64,000 nt of DNA, from positions 252,559 to 316,558 of the forward strand of contig JAJEKV010000052.1 of assembly GCA_021234155.1 (NCBI GenBank), given 5' to 3'. This document shows, piece after piece, positions 33,805-44,729 of the stretch (position 1 is its first letter; every line of letters starts with the position of its first letter). Below the pieces are notes generated by a model. That model made no database searches. It was not told the DNA's origin and saw nothing but the letters and a program-made list of their open reading frames with translations. The position numbers and the translations under genes were made by a program. Origin of the DNA: Isoetes taiwanensis (Eukaryota; Streptophyta; Lycopodiopsida; Isoetales; Isoetaceae).

Positions 33805-34204
33805 ATTTTTGGGCAGAATCATGGGTCGAAACATTGTTGTATTATTGGATTGTGGCTCTTCTGACATGTTTATATCTTCTAAATTGGTGGAAGAACTACA
33901 CCTACCCTGTGAAAAGACTAATAAGTATAAGGTAGATGGGCCTTTTATAAACGATTCTCAGGTGGAGGATCGTAAAGCTGTTGGGGTGCCCTTGTGTATT
34001 CAAGGATACCAGGAAAATCTTGATTTTGACCTCTTGGATGTTGGCAGGTATGATGTGGTGCTGGGGATAATATGGTTGCAGGGGAGTCCTTTGACGGAAG
34101 CTTCCAAGATCGTGTCGTCGCTTCAGGTCAAGAAATTGGTACGTAAATCTTCCAATCAATGTTTTCTTCTATTTATTGATGAATTGTATCTTGCTTTTGA
34201 GTGA
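33776..34204 (+). pseudogene. Chromovirus aspartic protease
   Basis: IVVLLDCGSSDMFISSKLV gives the active site, with Cys in the place where the family has Ser or Thr (D-C-G-S). DVVLGIIWLQ is the second conserved loop, usually VxLGMDWL. The frame closes with a TGA seven bases before the RT ORF. The changed active-site residue suggests loss of activity. Confidence 0.8.
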
Positions 34205-34210
34205 TGTCAT

Positions 34211-35107
34211 ATGAGTGCTGATAGTGAGGTCATAGAGGATTCAAAAGGTCAGAGAGAATTGCAGGATCTGTTGAATGAATTTCAGGGCGTGTTCCCCGAG
34301 GAACTACCTGAAGGTCTTCCACATAGTAGAGAGATTGAATATGAGATTGATTTAGAGCCTGGATCCAAACCTGTATTTCGTAGCCCTTATAGATTGTCCA
34401 TATTGGAACAAGAAGAGGTAAAGAAGCAGGTTCATGAGCTGTTAGCCAAAGGGTTTGTGAGACCTAGCAAATCCCCTTATGGTGCTCCTGTCATTCTAGT
34501 CAAGAAAAAGGACGGATCAATGCGGATGTGCATTGATTATCGCGCCTTGAATAAGATCACGATCAAGAATAGATACCCTTTGCCTAGAATTGACGAGATT
34601 ATGGATAGATTAACAGGAGCTAAATATTTTTTCAAGTTGGATTTGCGCAGTGGATATCACCAAATGAGGGTGAAGGAGTCGGATGTGCATAAGACTGCCT
34701 TCAGGACCACCTTTGGTCATTTTGAATTTTTGGTGATGCCTTTTGGACTAACGAATGCTCCTGCTACCTTTTCCAGAACGATGAATGAGGTTTTTGTAGG
34801 ATGTTTGGATACTTTTGTGGAAGTATTTTTAGATGATATCCTGGTGTATAGCAAAACCTTAGAGGAGCATTTGAATCATTTGTGCTCTGTGTTAACTCTA
34901 CTCAGACAGCATAAGTTGTATGCAAAAATGTCAAAGTGTGAATTTTTGAAAGCACAGGTAGAACATTTGGGCCACATTATATCCGCTGAAGGTGTAGCCG
35001 TAGATCCCAAGAAGACGGAGGCAATTCAGTCTTGGCCTGTGCCGAAGAATATATCTGAGTTGCGTAGTTTCTTAGGATTGGCTAGTTATTATCGCAGATT
35101 TGTCTGA
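34211..35107 (+). pseudogene. Chromovirus reverse transcriptase
   Basis: All palm blocks are present: [78 protein letters not shown] and [13 protein letters not shown] with the catalytic DD. Ends [15 protein letters not shown] followed by TGA, where relatives have an Arg codon; CGA to TGA would be one CpG transition. RNase H continues in the same direction beyond. Confidence 0.92.
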
Positions 35108-35131
35108 AAATTTGCCAAGATTGCAGCTGCT

Positions 35132-35836
35132 TTGACTATGTTGTTGAAAACTAATGTCCAGTGGCAATGGACGGCGAAGCAACAGCAGGCAATGGATATG
35201 TTGAAGAGGTTGCTGACCTCAGCACCTATTCTATTGATTCTAGACATGAGTAAACCTAAGGTTTACACAGATGCATGTGGTTATGCCATTGGTGTTGTTC
35301 TCATGCAGGATGCTAGAGTAGTGGCGTACAAAAGTTGCCAACTCAATGCTGCTGAGAAGAACTATTCCACATATGAGCAGGAGTTACTGGCAATGGTTCA
35401 TGCGCTCAAAGTCTGGAAACATTATCTCCGCAATAAATGTGAGTTTGTGGTCTATACCGATCATAAAGCATTGAAATTCCTGCAAAGCCAGACCGAGGTA
35501 AGTCCACGGCAAGCAAGATGGTTGGACTTTCTTTCTCAAGTTCATTTTCATGTGAACATCTTCCCGGAAAAAAGAATCCTGTTGCAGATGCTCTTTCTAG
35601 GGTTAGGGAAGTAAATGTGATGGTTCAATGTGAAATTGCGTTAGTGTCATAGATTAAGCAAGCATATGACTTGGATGCCAATATTTTGAGTATGCAGCAT
35701 CTATCCAAGTTACCTGATGCTTGGGATATCTAGAATGGACTCTAGTATCATAAGGGACATATTTATGTTCCTACTGTGGACACTATGAGAAAGCAAGTAT
35801 TGAGCGAGTTTCATGATGCACCTTATGCTGGGCATG
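35132..35836 (+). pseudogene. Chromovirus RNase H and integrase N-terminus, interrupted by E2
   Basis: WQWTAKQQQAMDMLKRLLTS leads to KVYTDACGYAIGVVLMQD (D), LNAAEKNYSTYEQELLAMVH (E) and VVYTDHKALKFLQ (D). A frameshift near 35570 is followed by an integrase N-terminal region with at least three stops, ending EFHDAPYAGH at the E2 insertion site. Confidence 0.85.
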
Positions 35837-36137
35837 CACAAGGCCCCCAAAAATAAACTATTATATTAAACTAGTACTAATTCATCTGAAAACCATGGTA
35901 TATATAGTTTTTTATGCACGAATTTGTTTGATAGAAGAAAACCACATGTCATAGTGGTTTGTTGAAAACGATAGTGGTTCATTACATGGTTATTTATGTT
36001 GGATTTTAATGTTATAATGGTTTGTTAAAACTAATGATGGTTTATGTGACAGTTTCATGCATACTATAACTATTCAACAAAACAATAACGATTTGGTAAC
36101 TATGTGCTGGCATGTTTTGGGGGGCTAGTTCTATTAT

Positions 36138-36459
36138 GGGTAAAAGCATGTTAGGGTGTCCCTTAAAAAGTATTATTTAGTGACCAAAAAAGTACCTAAA
36201 AAGGTAGCCAGGACTGGGTACTGGGTACCTGTGTAATATCTCAATATAAAGTATGTTTTAGAACTTTTTATACATATATTGGTCTCCGATAGCATCATCT
36301 TTATCTTAACTTTGAATATTAACATGTCCTTGACTTTTATTTTGGATTTTTGTATTAGTTTTAATGAAAAGAAAAATGAGAAAGTACCCAGTTCTGAAGT
36401 ACCTAGTGTATGTACTTTTGCAGGTTCCAAAAGTGGTACACCCTAACATGCTTTTACCC
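36138..36459. mobile_element. MITE with perfect 22-bp TIRs inside E2
   Basis: GGGTAAAAGCATGTTAGGGT (plus GT) at 36138 is exactly complemented at the right end, 36438-36459. Total 322 bp. TTAT lies on both sides and may be the TSD. The interior has additional GTACC and GTACTTTT words in inverted order. Superfamily not determined. Confidence 0.8.
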
Positions 36460-36820
36460 TTATGCCTATCATTAATTGATGGATATGACATAGTTCTTTG
36501 TTGGCATGTGGATTTGTTGAAATACTTGATTATTATGTGATATAGGTATAATGAATAATTGAGTTGAGTTGAATTGAATAATAAGAAGTAGTCCTATAAC
36601 CACTCAACTTGATTGCACCTCATAGTGAATACGCAATTATTTTCAACCTCGATAGCTTGACATCTATCTTTACCCTTCTCACCTCAGTTCAATTTAATTA
36701 TTCATCTCTTATATTGTATTGTATTCTACTCATTATCACATGCCACTTCATCAAGAATGTGAAGTTCAAAGCTAACATTCTCAATGCCAATTTGGTCTTC
36801 ATAGACTTTCATACATGAAA

Positions 36821-37094
36821 TTCACTACCCATGTAGGTCAAGTTCAAACTGCGAGATTAGAGTACTAGATTTAAGGTCTTTATTACTAATTCGATGCTAG
36901 TCATACTCAAACCTTTGGGATGGTGGTGATGTTGGTCTCCTTAGTATAACTTGTTGATTCATTGCCCATGTAGATCAAGTTCAAATTGCGAGATTTGGGT
37001 AATAAATTTAAGGTCTTCATTATTAATGCGATGCTAGTCATACTCAAACTCCTGGGATGGTGGTGATATTTGTCTCCTTAGTATAGCTTGTTGG
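36821..37094. repeat. Tandem duplication, about 137-bp unit, two copies
   Basis: The first copy starts TTCACTACCCATGTAGGTCA and the second, near 36958, TTCATTGCCCATGTAGATCA. Both contain GCGATGCTAGTCATACTC-like and GGGATGGTGGTGAT. About 10 percent of bases differ by eye, so the duplication is not recent. Confidence 0.75.
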
Positions 37095-38306
37095 TCTCCG
37101 TAGTTGCAACAAATGTAATTCTAACCCCCCTTCCCCTCCCAGAATGTCTTTGTAAAGCTACCACTTTATTGGTTATTTTAAAAGAAGTCAAACCTTTCTT
37201 GAGATTGAATTATATTTTGGTTTCTATTTTGACTGTGTCCAAATGAAGGACTATTCATAATTATTCCTCTTGTTTCATGTATAGGAATCCATTTCAATCA
37301 TGGATCACTTAGACAAGAAGTGGATGACTAAAAGTTTGAAAAAGATCAAAGTGGCTTATGGGTTTTAGGAAGGAAAACAAAATGTAAACAAAAGTTTTAT
37401 TTCTTTAAAAAGGATTATTTCTTCGAGAATTAAAAAAGAGGAATTACCTTAATCAAAACAAAAGCTCCTCCAACATAAGAATTCATGCGTTATAATGATG
37501 CATTACGCCCATGCTCTGGGCTATAGAACCGAGGAATCCAATGGCCTAGGTGGTGCAAATTTGGTGGTTGTTTTTCTCCACTTGTCCATTTTCCATTCTT
37601 ACTATTTATATATGTTTATAAAAGAGTCAAATTAGCTTAGACACAATATACAGTATAATCAGACGTAGAATTATGTAGTGGCACTGTCTTCCCATGGTGG
37701 GGTGAGTGATGACAAAGTGCATGGACAATGAAAGGGTTTTCTCCTTCTTGATGTAGGTAAGATTAAGCCAGAGGCTTATACCACTTAGAAAAGATGAAAG
37801 GAATTCAAATGAACAAATATAAATGAGGCAAAATGCTTGTATTTATCAAATCAATGCGTGGTATTCAGCAGTAATGCAAATTAAAATACCTTCTACTCTT
37901 CTTTTTTTGAAGGCCAAACACATGTATGCATATAATATTTACAAACTATACAAGCTAAATTCCTTTTATTCTTCATTAGGACTTCTGCATTGATGGTTTC
38001 AAATATGCCTCACAGATTACAGCCCATATCAGATAAAAGTTACATCCCTGGGCTTCATAGCCACCTGACACATACCTGCTTGAACATATCGATCCACTTG
38101 TGTAATAAAGTAGAAGTTTGGAACCGTGGGTTTGGATTCCACCCAAAAAGAATTGCATCCCCTTTAGAACCACATCATTTGCCAATATTTTTTAGTAACA
38201 TGTTGTTGCCCATGATATCAAGAAATGCTAAATGTTTTAGTATGGCTATATCTTTGGCCTAGTCCTCATGTTTACTTGGTTAGATTAAATCTCAACCCAC
38301 TAATAA
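37095..38306. other. E2 interior, no recognised gene
   Basis: AT-rich sequence with no supported coding region. Short ORFs near 37976-38262 match nothing known to me. Confidence 0.4.
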
Positions 38307-38655
38307 CAGATTGGAATGAACAGAGAGCAGAGTAGATGAACTGTGGATTTTTGGGTGAAGCTTTCCTGATGAGGGAGGTGATCCTTGCATAACGCCCTAG
38401 AAGAATTGAGCACAGCTTGTAACATCCTAGGAGAATCGAGCTGCTCTCTAAAAATGTTTTGGGCCATCATGAATTATTAGTGGGTAACAGCTGTCCAGCC
38501 CAAAACATTTTTAGAGAGCAGCTCGATTCTCCTAGGATGTTACAAGCTGTGCTCAATTCTTCTAGGGCGTTATGCAAGGATCACCTCCCTCATCAGGAAA
38601 GCTTCACCCAAAAATCCACAGTTCATCTACTCTGCTCTCTGTTCATTCCAATCTG
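38307..38655. repeat. Perfect 158-bp inverted repeat with 33-base loop
   Basis: The arms 38307-38464 and 38498-38655 are complementary over their whole length; I found no mismatch. The left arm starts CAGATTGGAATGAACAGAGA and ends ATGTTTTGGGC. The loop is AT-rich. Such a hairpin, if transcribed, would give long double-stranded RNA. It lies within transposon E2. Confidence 0.92.
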
Positions 38656-41600
38656 TAATTTTTGGGCCCAAGCTTACTTTGGCATGTTTTTCTTCTCTGT
38701 GGTAAATCCTGGGATCGGTCTGTGCAAATTTTGCACTAGAATCGTCATTTTTGGCACAAGATTTTCTGACAAATCCTTACGAAGAGGAAATTCTAGAGAC
38801 AGAAGAAAAAAAGGTAACTGCCAACCATGTTGAAGCAGTTGATTTGCTGCAAGAAGGGCTTGTTCCAACCTACAAATGCTGGATCAAAGCAGATTGGCCC
38901 CTGCCTTTGCCATCTACAACAGATTCGAATGGAGTTAAGATGACCTAACAAAAGAACCCTATTCTGAGATGGCTAGAACCAAAACTTTAGAGCCACAAAA
39001 TCCAACCTCCAAACGGCAAGACACCACTGCCCGGATCTTCCATAGCCATGGCGGTGTAAACCCTCGGACCGGGTTGTTAAGGGCGATAATGCCTTGGCCC
39101 TCGGGCATTCACTGAAAAAAAAATAAAAAAAATTCGAAGGCCATGTGGCCATAGCCAAAATGGTGCGTGCACACCCTCGCCATTTATAGCCACATGACCC
39201 TTGAATCTTTTTTTTTTCAGTAATGCCCTCGGGCACCACAGTAAATGAACAATTGTTTATTGAAAACACCAATGTGAATAAAGACGCATAGTGTATTTGT
39301 TGAAAACATGCATATAAAGATGGATTCTACGTATTTTTATAATGTATGTAATGTGGAGTAATTCCAGATTGGAAGAAACGTGGACAAACAATTTTTGAGA
39401 AGAGAATTTTAGGGTTAGTGTTCAAACAGCATGGCGCCGGAAATAGGCTATGGACAGTCGCGGATCCTCACCGACCAGAGGTTGTGCATTTGGTTTGAAA
39501 GGGTTAATTAGTTTGCATGTCTTTGGGGCAGATGCAGGCGCAGGGAACAGAGCAATGTTTGACATTCCCAGCCCTGACGAGTATAGATTCAAATGCAATA
39601 AAGCGCTCAAAGTTTCTACGACCTGGTTATAGACGTGAGAAATGTCCGGCACTCAATCAAGGTCTGCCCTATTCTGTCTTTACGAAATAGAATAAAAGAC
39701 TCTGTGAATTCACAGTGTCCCATGATGCTTCTGATAATGTAGATGTTAAAATTTCTGGTGTCTCTATATGCATAAGCAAGATGTATGATCATATCTAGAC
39801 TGATGTTAGTCACAAGGTATCTGTTGCATTTCCTGCATATGGGATGGTAGCTCATGCAATGGTAGCTCAATTGCTCCTTATTATTTTATTAGAAAATTGA
39901 ATAATTTTGTATGTCTTTGCAGCGGAGCAACAATGGGATGGCCCACAAAAAGTCCTTGGAAAATGCATGAGGCTCAATGTATGCAGCAACATCCTAGAAT
40001 AAAGTTGTTGTCAAGCGTACAGCTGCATCAACTACCACAAGTGCTCAACCAAGTTTTCTCTTTCTTAAAATATGGATGAAGCTGTAAGGTGAATTTTGAA
40101 GTTCAAAATAGCTTTAAACATTCTGTCTGAAATGCTGGAAGAGATATTTCATTACTTCATGAATGGATTGCATGTTGAACTCATTCCTGTTGTTTTTTTA
40201 ATATTTTGGTGACACTATGACTCTAATGTCTTTCTTATAATTTGCTATAGCCCAACAAATGAAATAGGAAAGATGAAGTATGCTTATGGCTCTGATTATA
40301 TTCTAACATATGAGTGGAGATCCAATGCTTGTAGGAGATATTCTTTACGGTAAGTGAATAATTTCATGATTTGCTTTTACATACAATCATCATACAATCA
40401 TCTGTAAGCATACAATAAGGCATTTGTGAACTATGAGTGGCTCTGATCCATACTTGGCAGTGGAGTCGGGATTTGTAATATCCTTGTTGAGCACCTTTTC
40501 AATGAAGAGTCAGATAGGGAATTGCATCATAGTAACATGCAATCATGCAAGAGATATATCACTCTATTTGCAATTATTGTCATATGGGTATGTTCATGTC
40601 TTTTGTCATACACGGATATTGTAGCAATTATTTTGAATGCAGATATGGAAAAAAGCATAAGAATTTAGAACATGGATCACCATGGTTTTAAGATAAACTA
40701 ACGAGCTAAAGGAATTTGTTGGTAATTTAGGTACCCAGATATTATAAATATGCAATGTATTACATCATAGGAATTAATTGTTTGCATCTGATAAAAGATT
40801 GTGCAGTTCAGGGTTCAGATGTGCTGAAAGTGATTAGTCACCGCACATTAGTACTAAAAGAGTATTTACATTTCTTTTCGAGTGTTTATGGAATTATGAA
40901 GATGTCCTTTTTACTGCAGTGGAAAAATATGCAGCAAAGAGAAGGAAGAATAGCTTCCAGAAGAACATTGATTTCGGCATCAGGATGCCATTAGAAGCTA
41001 TCAAAGGTATGCCTTGCGTAACTAGTGCTTCATGTCTCATGAATCCATCCATGAAGGTTTAACTGACTTACATATGACATTTTTCATTTGTACCTTAGAC
41101 ACTTGTAGCAGTGTGCATTTGAAAATTATAATTGCCCATGGAATCTCGGGAGAAAGCGAAAAGACTCCCGTTTACGAAATCTGGTTTTATTACTAGGACC
41201 CAAATAGAAGGTTTAAATTGTATATTCCTCTATGGCTTAGATCTTCTCTACTGCCTGATGAAACTGTTATTAATTGTTAGGGACCTTTATTGACAAGAAA
41301 TGTCCTTGTCTAGAAATGTGTCAAGAAGAGGATTCATTTAATTTAGGGTGGATTTCTGTTTGGCAACTGTGTTTATCACCGAAATGGCATTTAAAATGCC
41401 TCATGAAGGCATGGGTTGTCTTCACATACTGATATTGCAAGATTTCCTAAAAAGTAAGGATGGGCTTATTAAATGCTGCCTGATTTTGTTTAGTAATACG
41501 TCAAAATTCAGTTTGAAATTATTAGTCATTATCTCCATCCTAAATGTCAACTTTAAGGAATGCTAGGCCTCAGAAGAATTGGAAAGTTACTAGGGTTCAA

Positions 41601-41984
41601 ACCCCTAGATCTACGTTCGTATATATAGATTGTTAACCATGGTTTGTTAAAATCCACATTACTTTATAAACAATACCATTGATGTTTTAATATAAGAACT
41701 TGCATAATTTTTTTAAAATGGTTTTCTGTACAAAAAGAATAAGAATGGGATATTCGATGAATATTTCTTAATATAGTATATAAACCAATACCAATTAACC
41801 GAACAAAGCACCAACAATTTTCAAATTGAGCATGCCCTACTATATGTATTAAACCAATACCAATTATATTGTCCAAAACACCATTGATTTTGTCTCTATA
41901 CAAAATAAGTTTCAGGCACAAGCCTTTGTGATGTTGATGACAAAGCCACCACTAGTTTTCTAATATTTTGCAATAAGAAGTAAA
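38656..41984 (+). other. E2 interior with possible captured exon pieces
   Basis: 38751-38948 (MAQDFLTNPYEEEILETEEK) and 40890-41008 (VEKYAAKRRKNSFQKNIDFG in one frame) look exon-like in composition, and the second ends next to a possible splice site, but I do not recognise the products. 39450-39632 is a further open stretch. An imperfect inverted repeat lies at 39090-39235. These are listed as possible host-gene captures only. Confidence 0.3.
39090..39235. repeat. Imperfect inverted repeat (~60-bp arms) around A/T tracts
   Basis: GCCCTCGGGCATTCACTGAA followed by an A-rich tract and GGCCATGTGGCCATAGCC is mirrored by GCCATTTATAGCCACATGAC, a T-tract and GTAATGCCCTCGGGC. It resembles a small foldback element; no TSD was identified. 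Confidence 0.7.
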
Positions 41985-42320
41985 CATTTTCTTGCTTAGT
42001 TTCTACGAAAAAAGAGTAGACAACTTCACAAGGAAACCATTAGAAGTTGCACAAACAAGTGAAAGCTAAAATTATTAGTGGTTTATGGCTCCCCTAACCT
42101 AAAACATATCAATAAACCAATATACAAACTATCATAAGGAAACATGAAGGTAAACTATGATAATAAACTAGCAAAATAAAACATATTCAAGAACCCTATC
42201 ATGTAGCTAGTAGTGGTTATTCAACACATTAACCCACTTAGTGATATTAATTTATTATAGTAGTTTTATGTGAAAACGATTGTAGAAAACTGATAATGAT
42301 TATTTTTTGGGGGCCTTGTG

Positions 42321-43010
42321 ATGGAGGTGAATGGAAAACATATGAATTGCTCAAAAGAATGTTTTATTGGCCTAGCTTGAAGGCGGATGTGCAAGAATAC
42401 GTAAGAGTTTGTGAGACTTGTCAACAGGTTAAAGCGAGTTGAGGCAAAGATTCCAGGACTATTGCAACCTCTGCCTGTGCCAGAGGAGAGATGGAGTGAA
42501 ATCTCTGTGTCAATTGCATATGAGACGTGCCAATTTGTCGAGAGCCCCGATCGAGCTGCATGAAGGTCAGATGGTGTACCTTCGTGTGGTCTTTTCCGCA
42601 AATCTGAAAAGAAAAGCAATATTGCCATTGCTTGCAGGAAAGAAACCAAAGCTCTCCCCAAGATACAGTGGTTCTTATAAGATCGTGAAGAAATATAGTG
42701 ATGTTGCCTTCAAGTTGCAACTTCCACCGAATGTGGACATTCACCCAGTTTTCCATGTGAGCCAGTTGCGACCAGCTCTAGGGAAAGCTGCGAATATTGT
42801 GCCTTCTGAGGAACACATGGCGGAGTTGGATAGAATTCCTGCCCCTAAAAGAATATTGAATTCCCGGATAGTGCGGATCTGCTAAAGAGACCAGATGGAA
42901 TTTCTGGTGAAATGGAAACATAGACCTGTCTCAGAGGCGACGTGGGAGAGTCGTCGTTTCATGACTCAATATCCGGATGCTATGGCTCAATGGTTTGGAG
43001 CCGATTCTTG
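42321..43010 (+). pseudogene. Chromovirus integrase remnant and chromodomain
   Basis: Directly after E2 the frame continues GGEWKTYELLKRMFYWPSLK and VRVCETCQQVKA (zinc site). The DDE core is missing: the sequence jumps from a PEERWSEISV-like segment to the integrase C-terminus (IELHEGQMVYLRVVFSANLK, GPY-like PRYSGSYKIVKKYSDVAFKL, HPVFHVSQLRPAL). A chromodomain follows (PKRILNSRIVRI, MEFLVKWKHRPVSEATWESR), which in chromoviruses reads histone marks and directs insertion. Stops are present, so integrase is dead. Confidence 0.85.
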
Positions 43011-43021
43011 AGGACAAGAAT

Positions 43022-43037
43022 CCCAGGGGGGGAGTAA
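43022..43037 (+). other. Polypurine tract of the chromovirus
   Basis: CCCAGGGGGGGAGTAA immediately precedes the 3' LTR start TGTTATGCC. Confidence 0.8.
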
Positions 43038-44337
43038 TGTTATGCCTAAACAAATTAACAGACCATTGCTTGATATTATGCATGCATTTGAATGTTTGGC
43101 ATAACGAAATGTTATATGGTATATATGGCCATAGATGTGTTGTGGTCGCATACGCCCCTAGTCTAGCTTAAGGCGGTGTGGTACACATGGCCTGGGACAC
43201 TAGGGAACGGTGTGCCTTGTTGTAATGGTTATGGTGAATAACTTAGACCATTAAGACTTATTCCCTTGAATAAATGGTAACAAGGCAATAGTTATGTTAT
43301 AGTAAGTTAAAGGTTTAAAATACCTATATGGTTGAAATAACCTTGGGTTAAGAAGGTGAGCACCGGAATAGTGGGTGGTGCCACCTACGGCTGTCAGATA
43401 CAGCCACAATCTGTGGTTTGGGCAGCAGAGGCCTACCGAATGTATTGTGGGCTGAACCGGCTGCTGCAATAACGCCACGCGGCCTTGCCACATTGGCAGC
43501 AGATTGGATTAAGGAGCAGGTAGCCGGATTTGACACAGAACCACAGGGCGGCCTGTTACAGACAAAAAGGAGGCGGCAGAAGGGAACTTGGCGGATTCAA
43601 GGAAAGAGAAAAAGGATGGAGTGACTGGGTTTGCAGAGGTGGGCAACCGGTTGAATTGCTGGGAGGTCGGTGTAGACTTCTGGACGGCGATTCAATAATC
43701 AGACTTGGCGTCCAGGTGGGTCTCCTGCCCATGGTGGGAAACATTAAATTAATCGGGGTGACTGTGGCAACCCGAAAATACCTGAACCTAAGTAATAAGC
43801 TGGCGTACATGCTCTCTGATCAGAATACTGGGTAGCTGGGTGAGCTTCCCGGTTGTCACTCATAAATCCGGTTGTTCCCTCATAAACCTGGTTGTCCTTT
43901 TCTATTCATGATGTGTAAGCTTGGTGCTGACTAGGAAGGCTGCTGGCCAGCTTTCTGATAGCAGACCTGTGCTTACAGCCATAATCCCTTCTGTGCCACA
44001 GAGATGAATAGACCCTTGTGCACTGGTGAGACAAATGCCTAATATTGGTATGGGACGATGTTAAGCGGGAATCAACAGTCTAGTATCACAAGAGCCTAAT
44101 TTAAGTATCAGAATGATACCCAGCTCTGCAAGAGTAGTTGCAGAGAATAATGAAGTGCGGAGGTGCTTCTTCAAGGGTGTTTTATGCATCGCATCCGCAT
44201 AGATAAGCGTGGCTTATCTGGCAAAGAACCATAGGTGCTAGTGAGGCAAAATCTGTCACCAACAGCCTAGTAACTTAGGTTCTTGAGATGTTTGCAGTTT
44301 CTCCCTGACTTCAGACACTAATAGAATATAATATAGT

Positions 44338-44600
44338 TTGTAACGTTTTTTGTAACAGAAAATACATTAATTAGTATTTTTTTATTTGCGTCACAAAAGG
44401 TGATTTGTGACGCGTTACCAACGAAGAACCACTTGTAACGCGTTACAAAATATTATTCTGTAACGCGTTACTATAATAATATTTGTGACGTGTAACAAAT
44501 TCTAATCGTAATTGTCGCGCGTCACTAATTAATTTACATTTGTCACGCATCACGAGTGACTCTTAATTGTAACCATAGTTCGTTGTCACGGGTGTCAATT
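44338..44600. repeat. Left subterminal repeats of the CACTA element
   Basis: Repeated TTGTAACGCGTTACAA, TGTGACGCGTTAC and GTGACGTGTAACAAA units in both orientations. In CACTA elements such repeats bind the element's TnpA-type protein. Confidence 0.85.
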
Positions 44601-44729
44601 GCAAACGTATTGAATTAAAAAAAGGGGAGGGGAATGAGTATCCAAGAGTAAAAGAATACACTGAAAAATTGATTACATGATAGAAAATAATGTATACAAA
44701 AAAATATGGTTTAAACTGTTTGAACAAGT

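Larger units (their letters stand above)
35837..42320. mobile_element. E2: second CACAAG-type non-autonomous DNA transposon, 6.5 kb
   Basis: The ends are CACAAGGCCCCCAAAAA at 35837 and its exact complement ending at 42320. The TSD is ATG (35834-35836 and 42321-42323). It interrupts gypsy integrase codons precisely. Its left 150 bp match the right end of E1 inverted (for example GATAGAAGAAAACCACATG), and its right end matches the left end of E1, so the same family lies in opposite orientation. No transposase is recognised. The cargo includes a perfect 158-bp inverted repeat, a MITE and several exon-like pieces. Confidence 0.92.

Noticed and set aside
38459-38833. 124-codon ORF over the hairpin
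   Set aside because: More than half of it is the right arm of a perfect inverted repeat; no family match.
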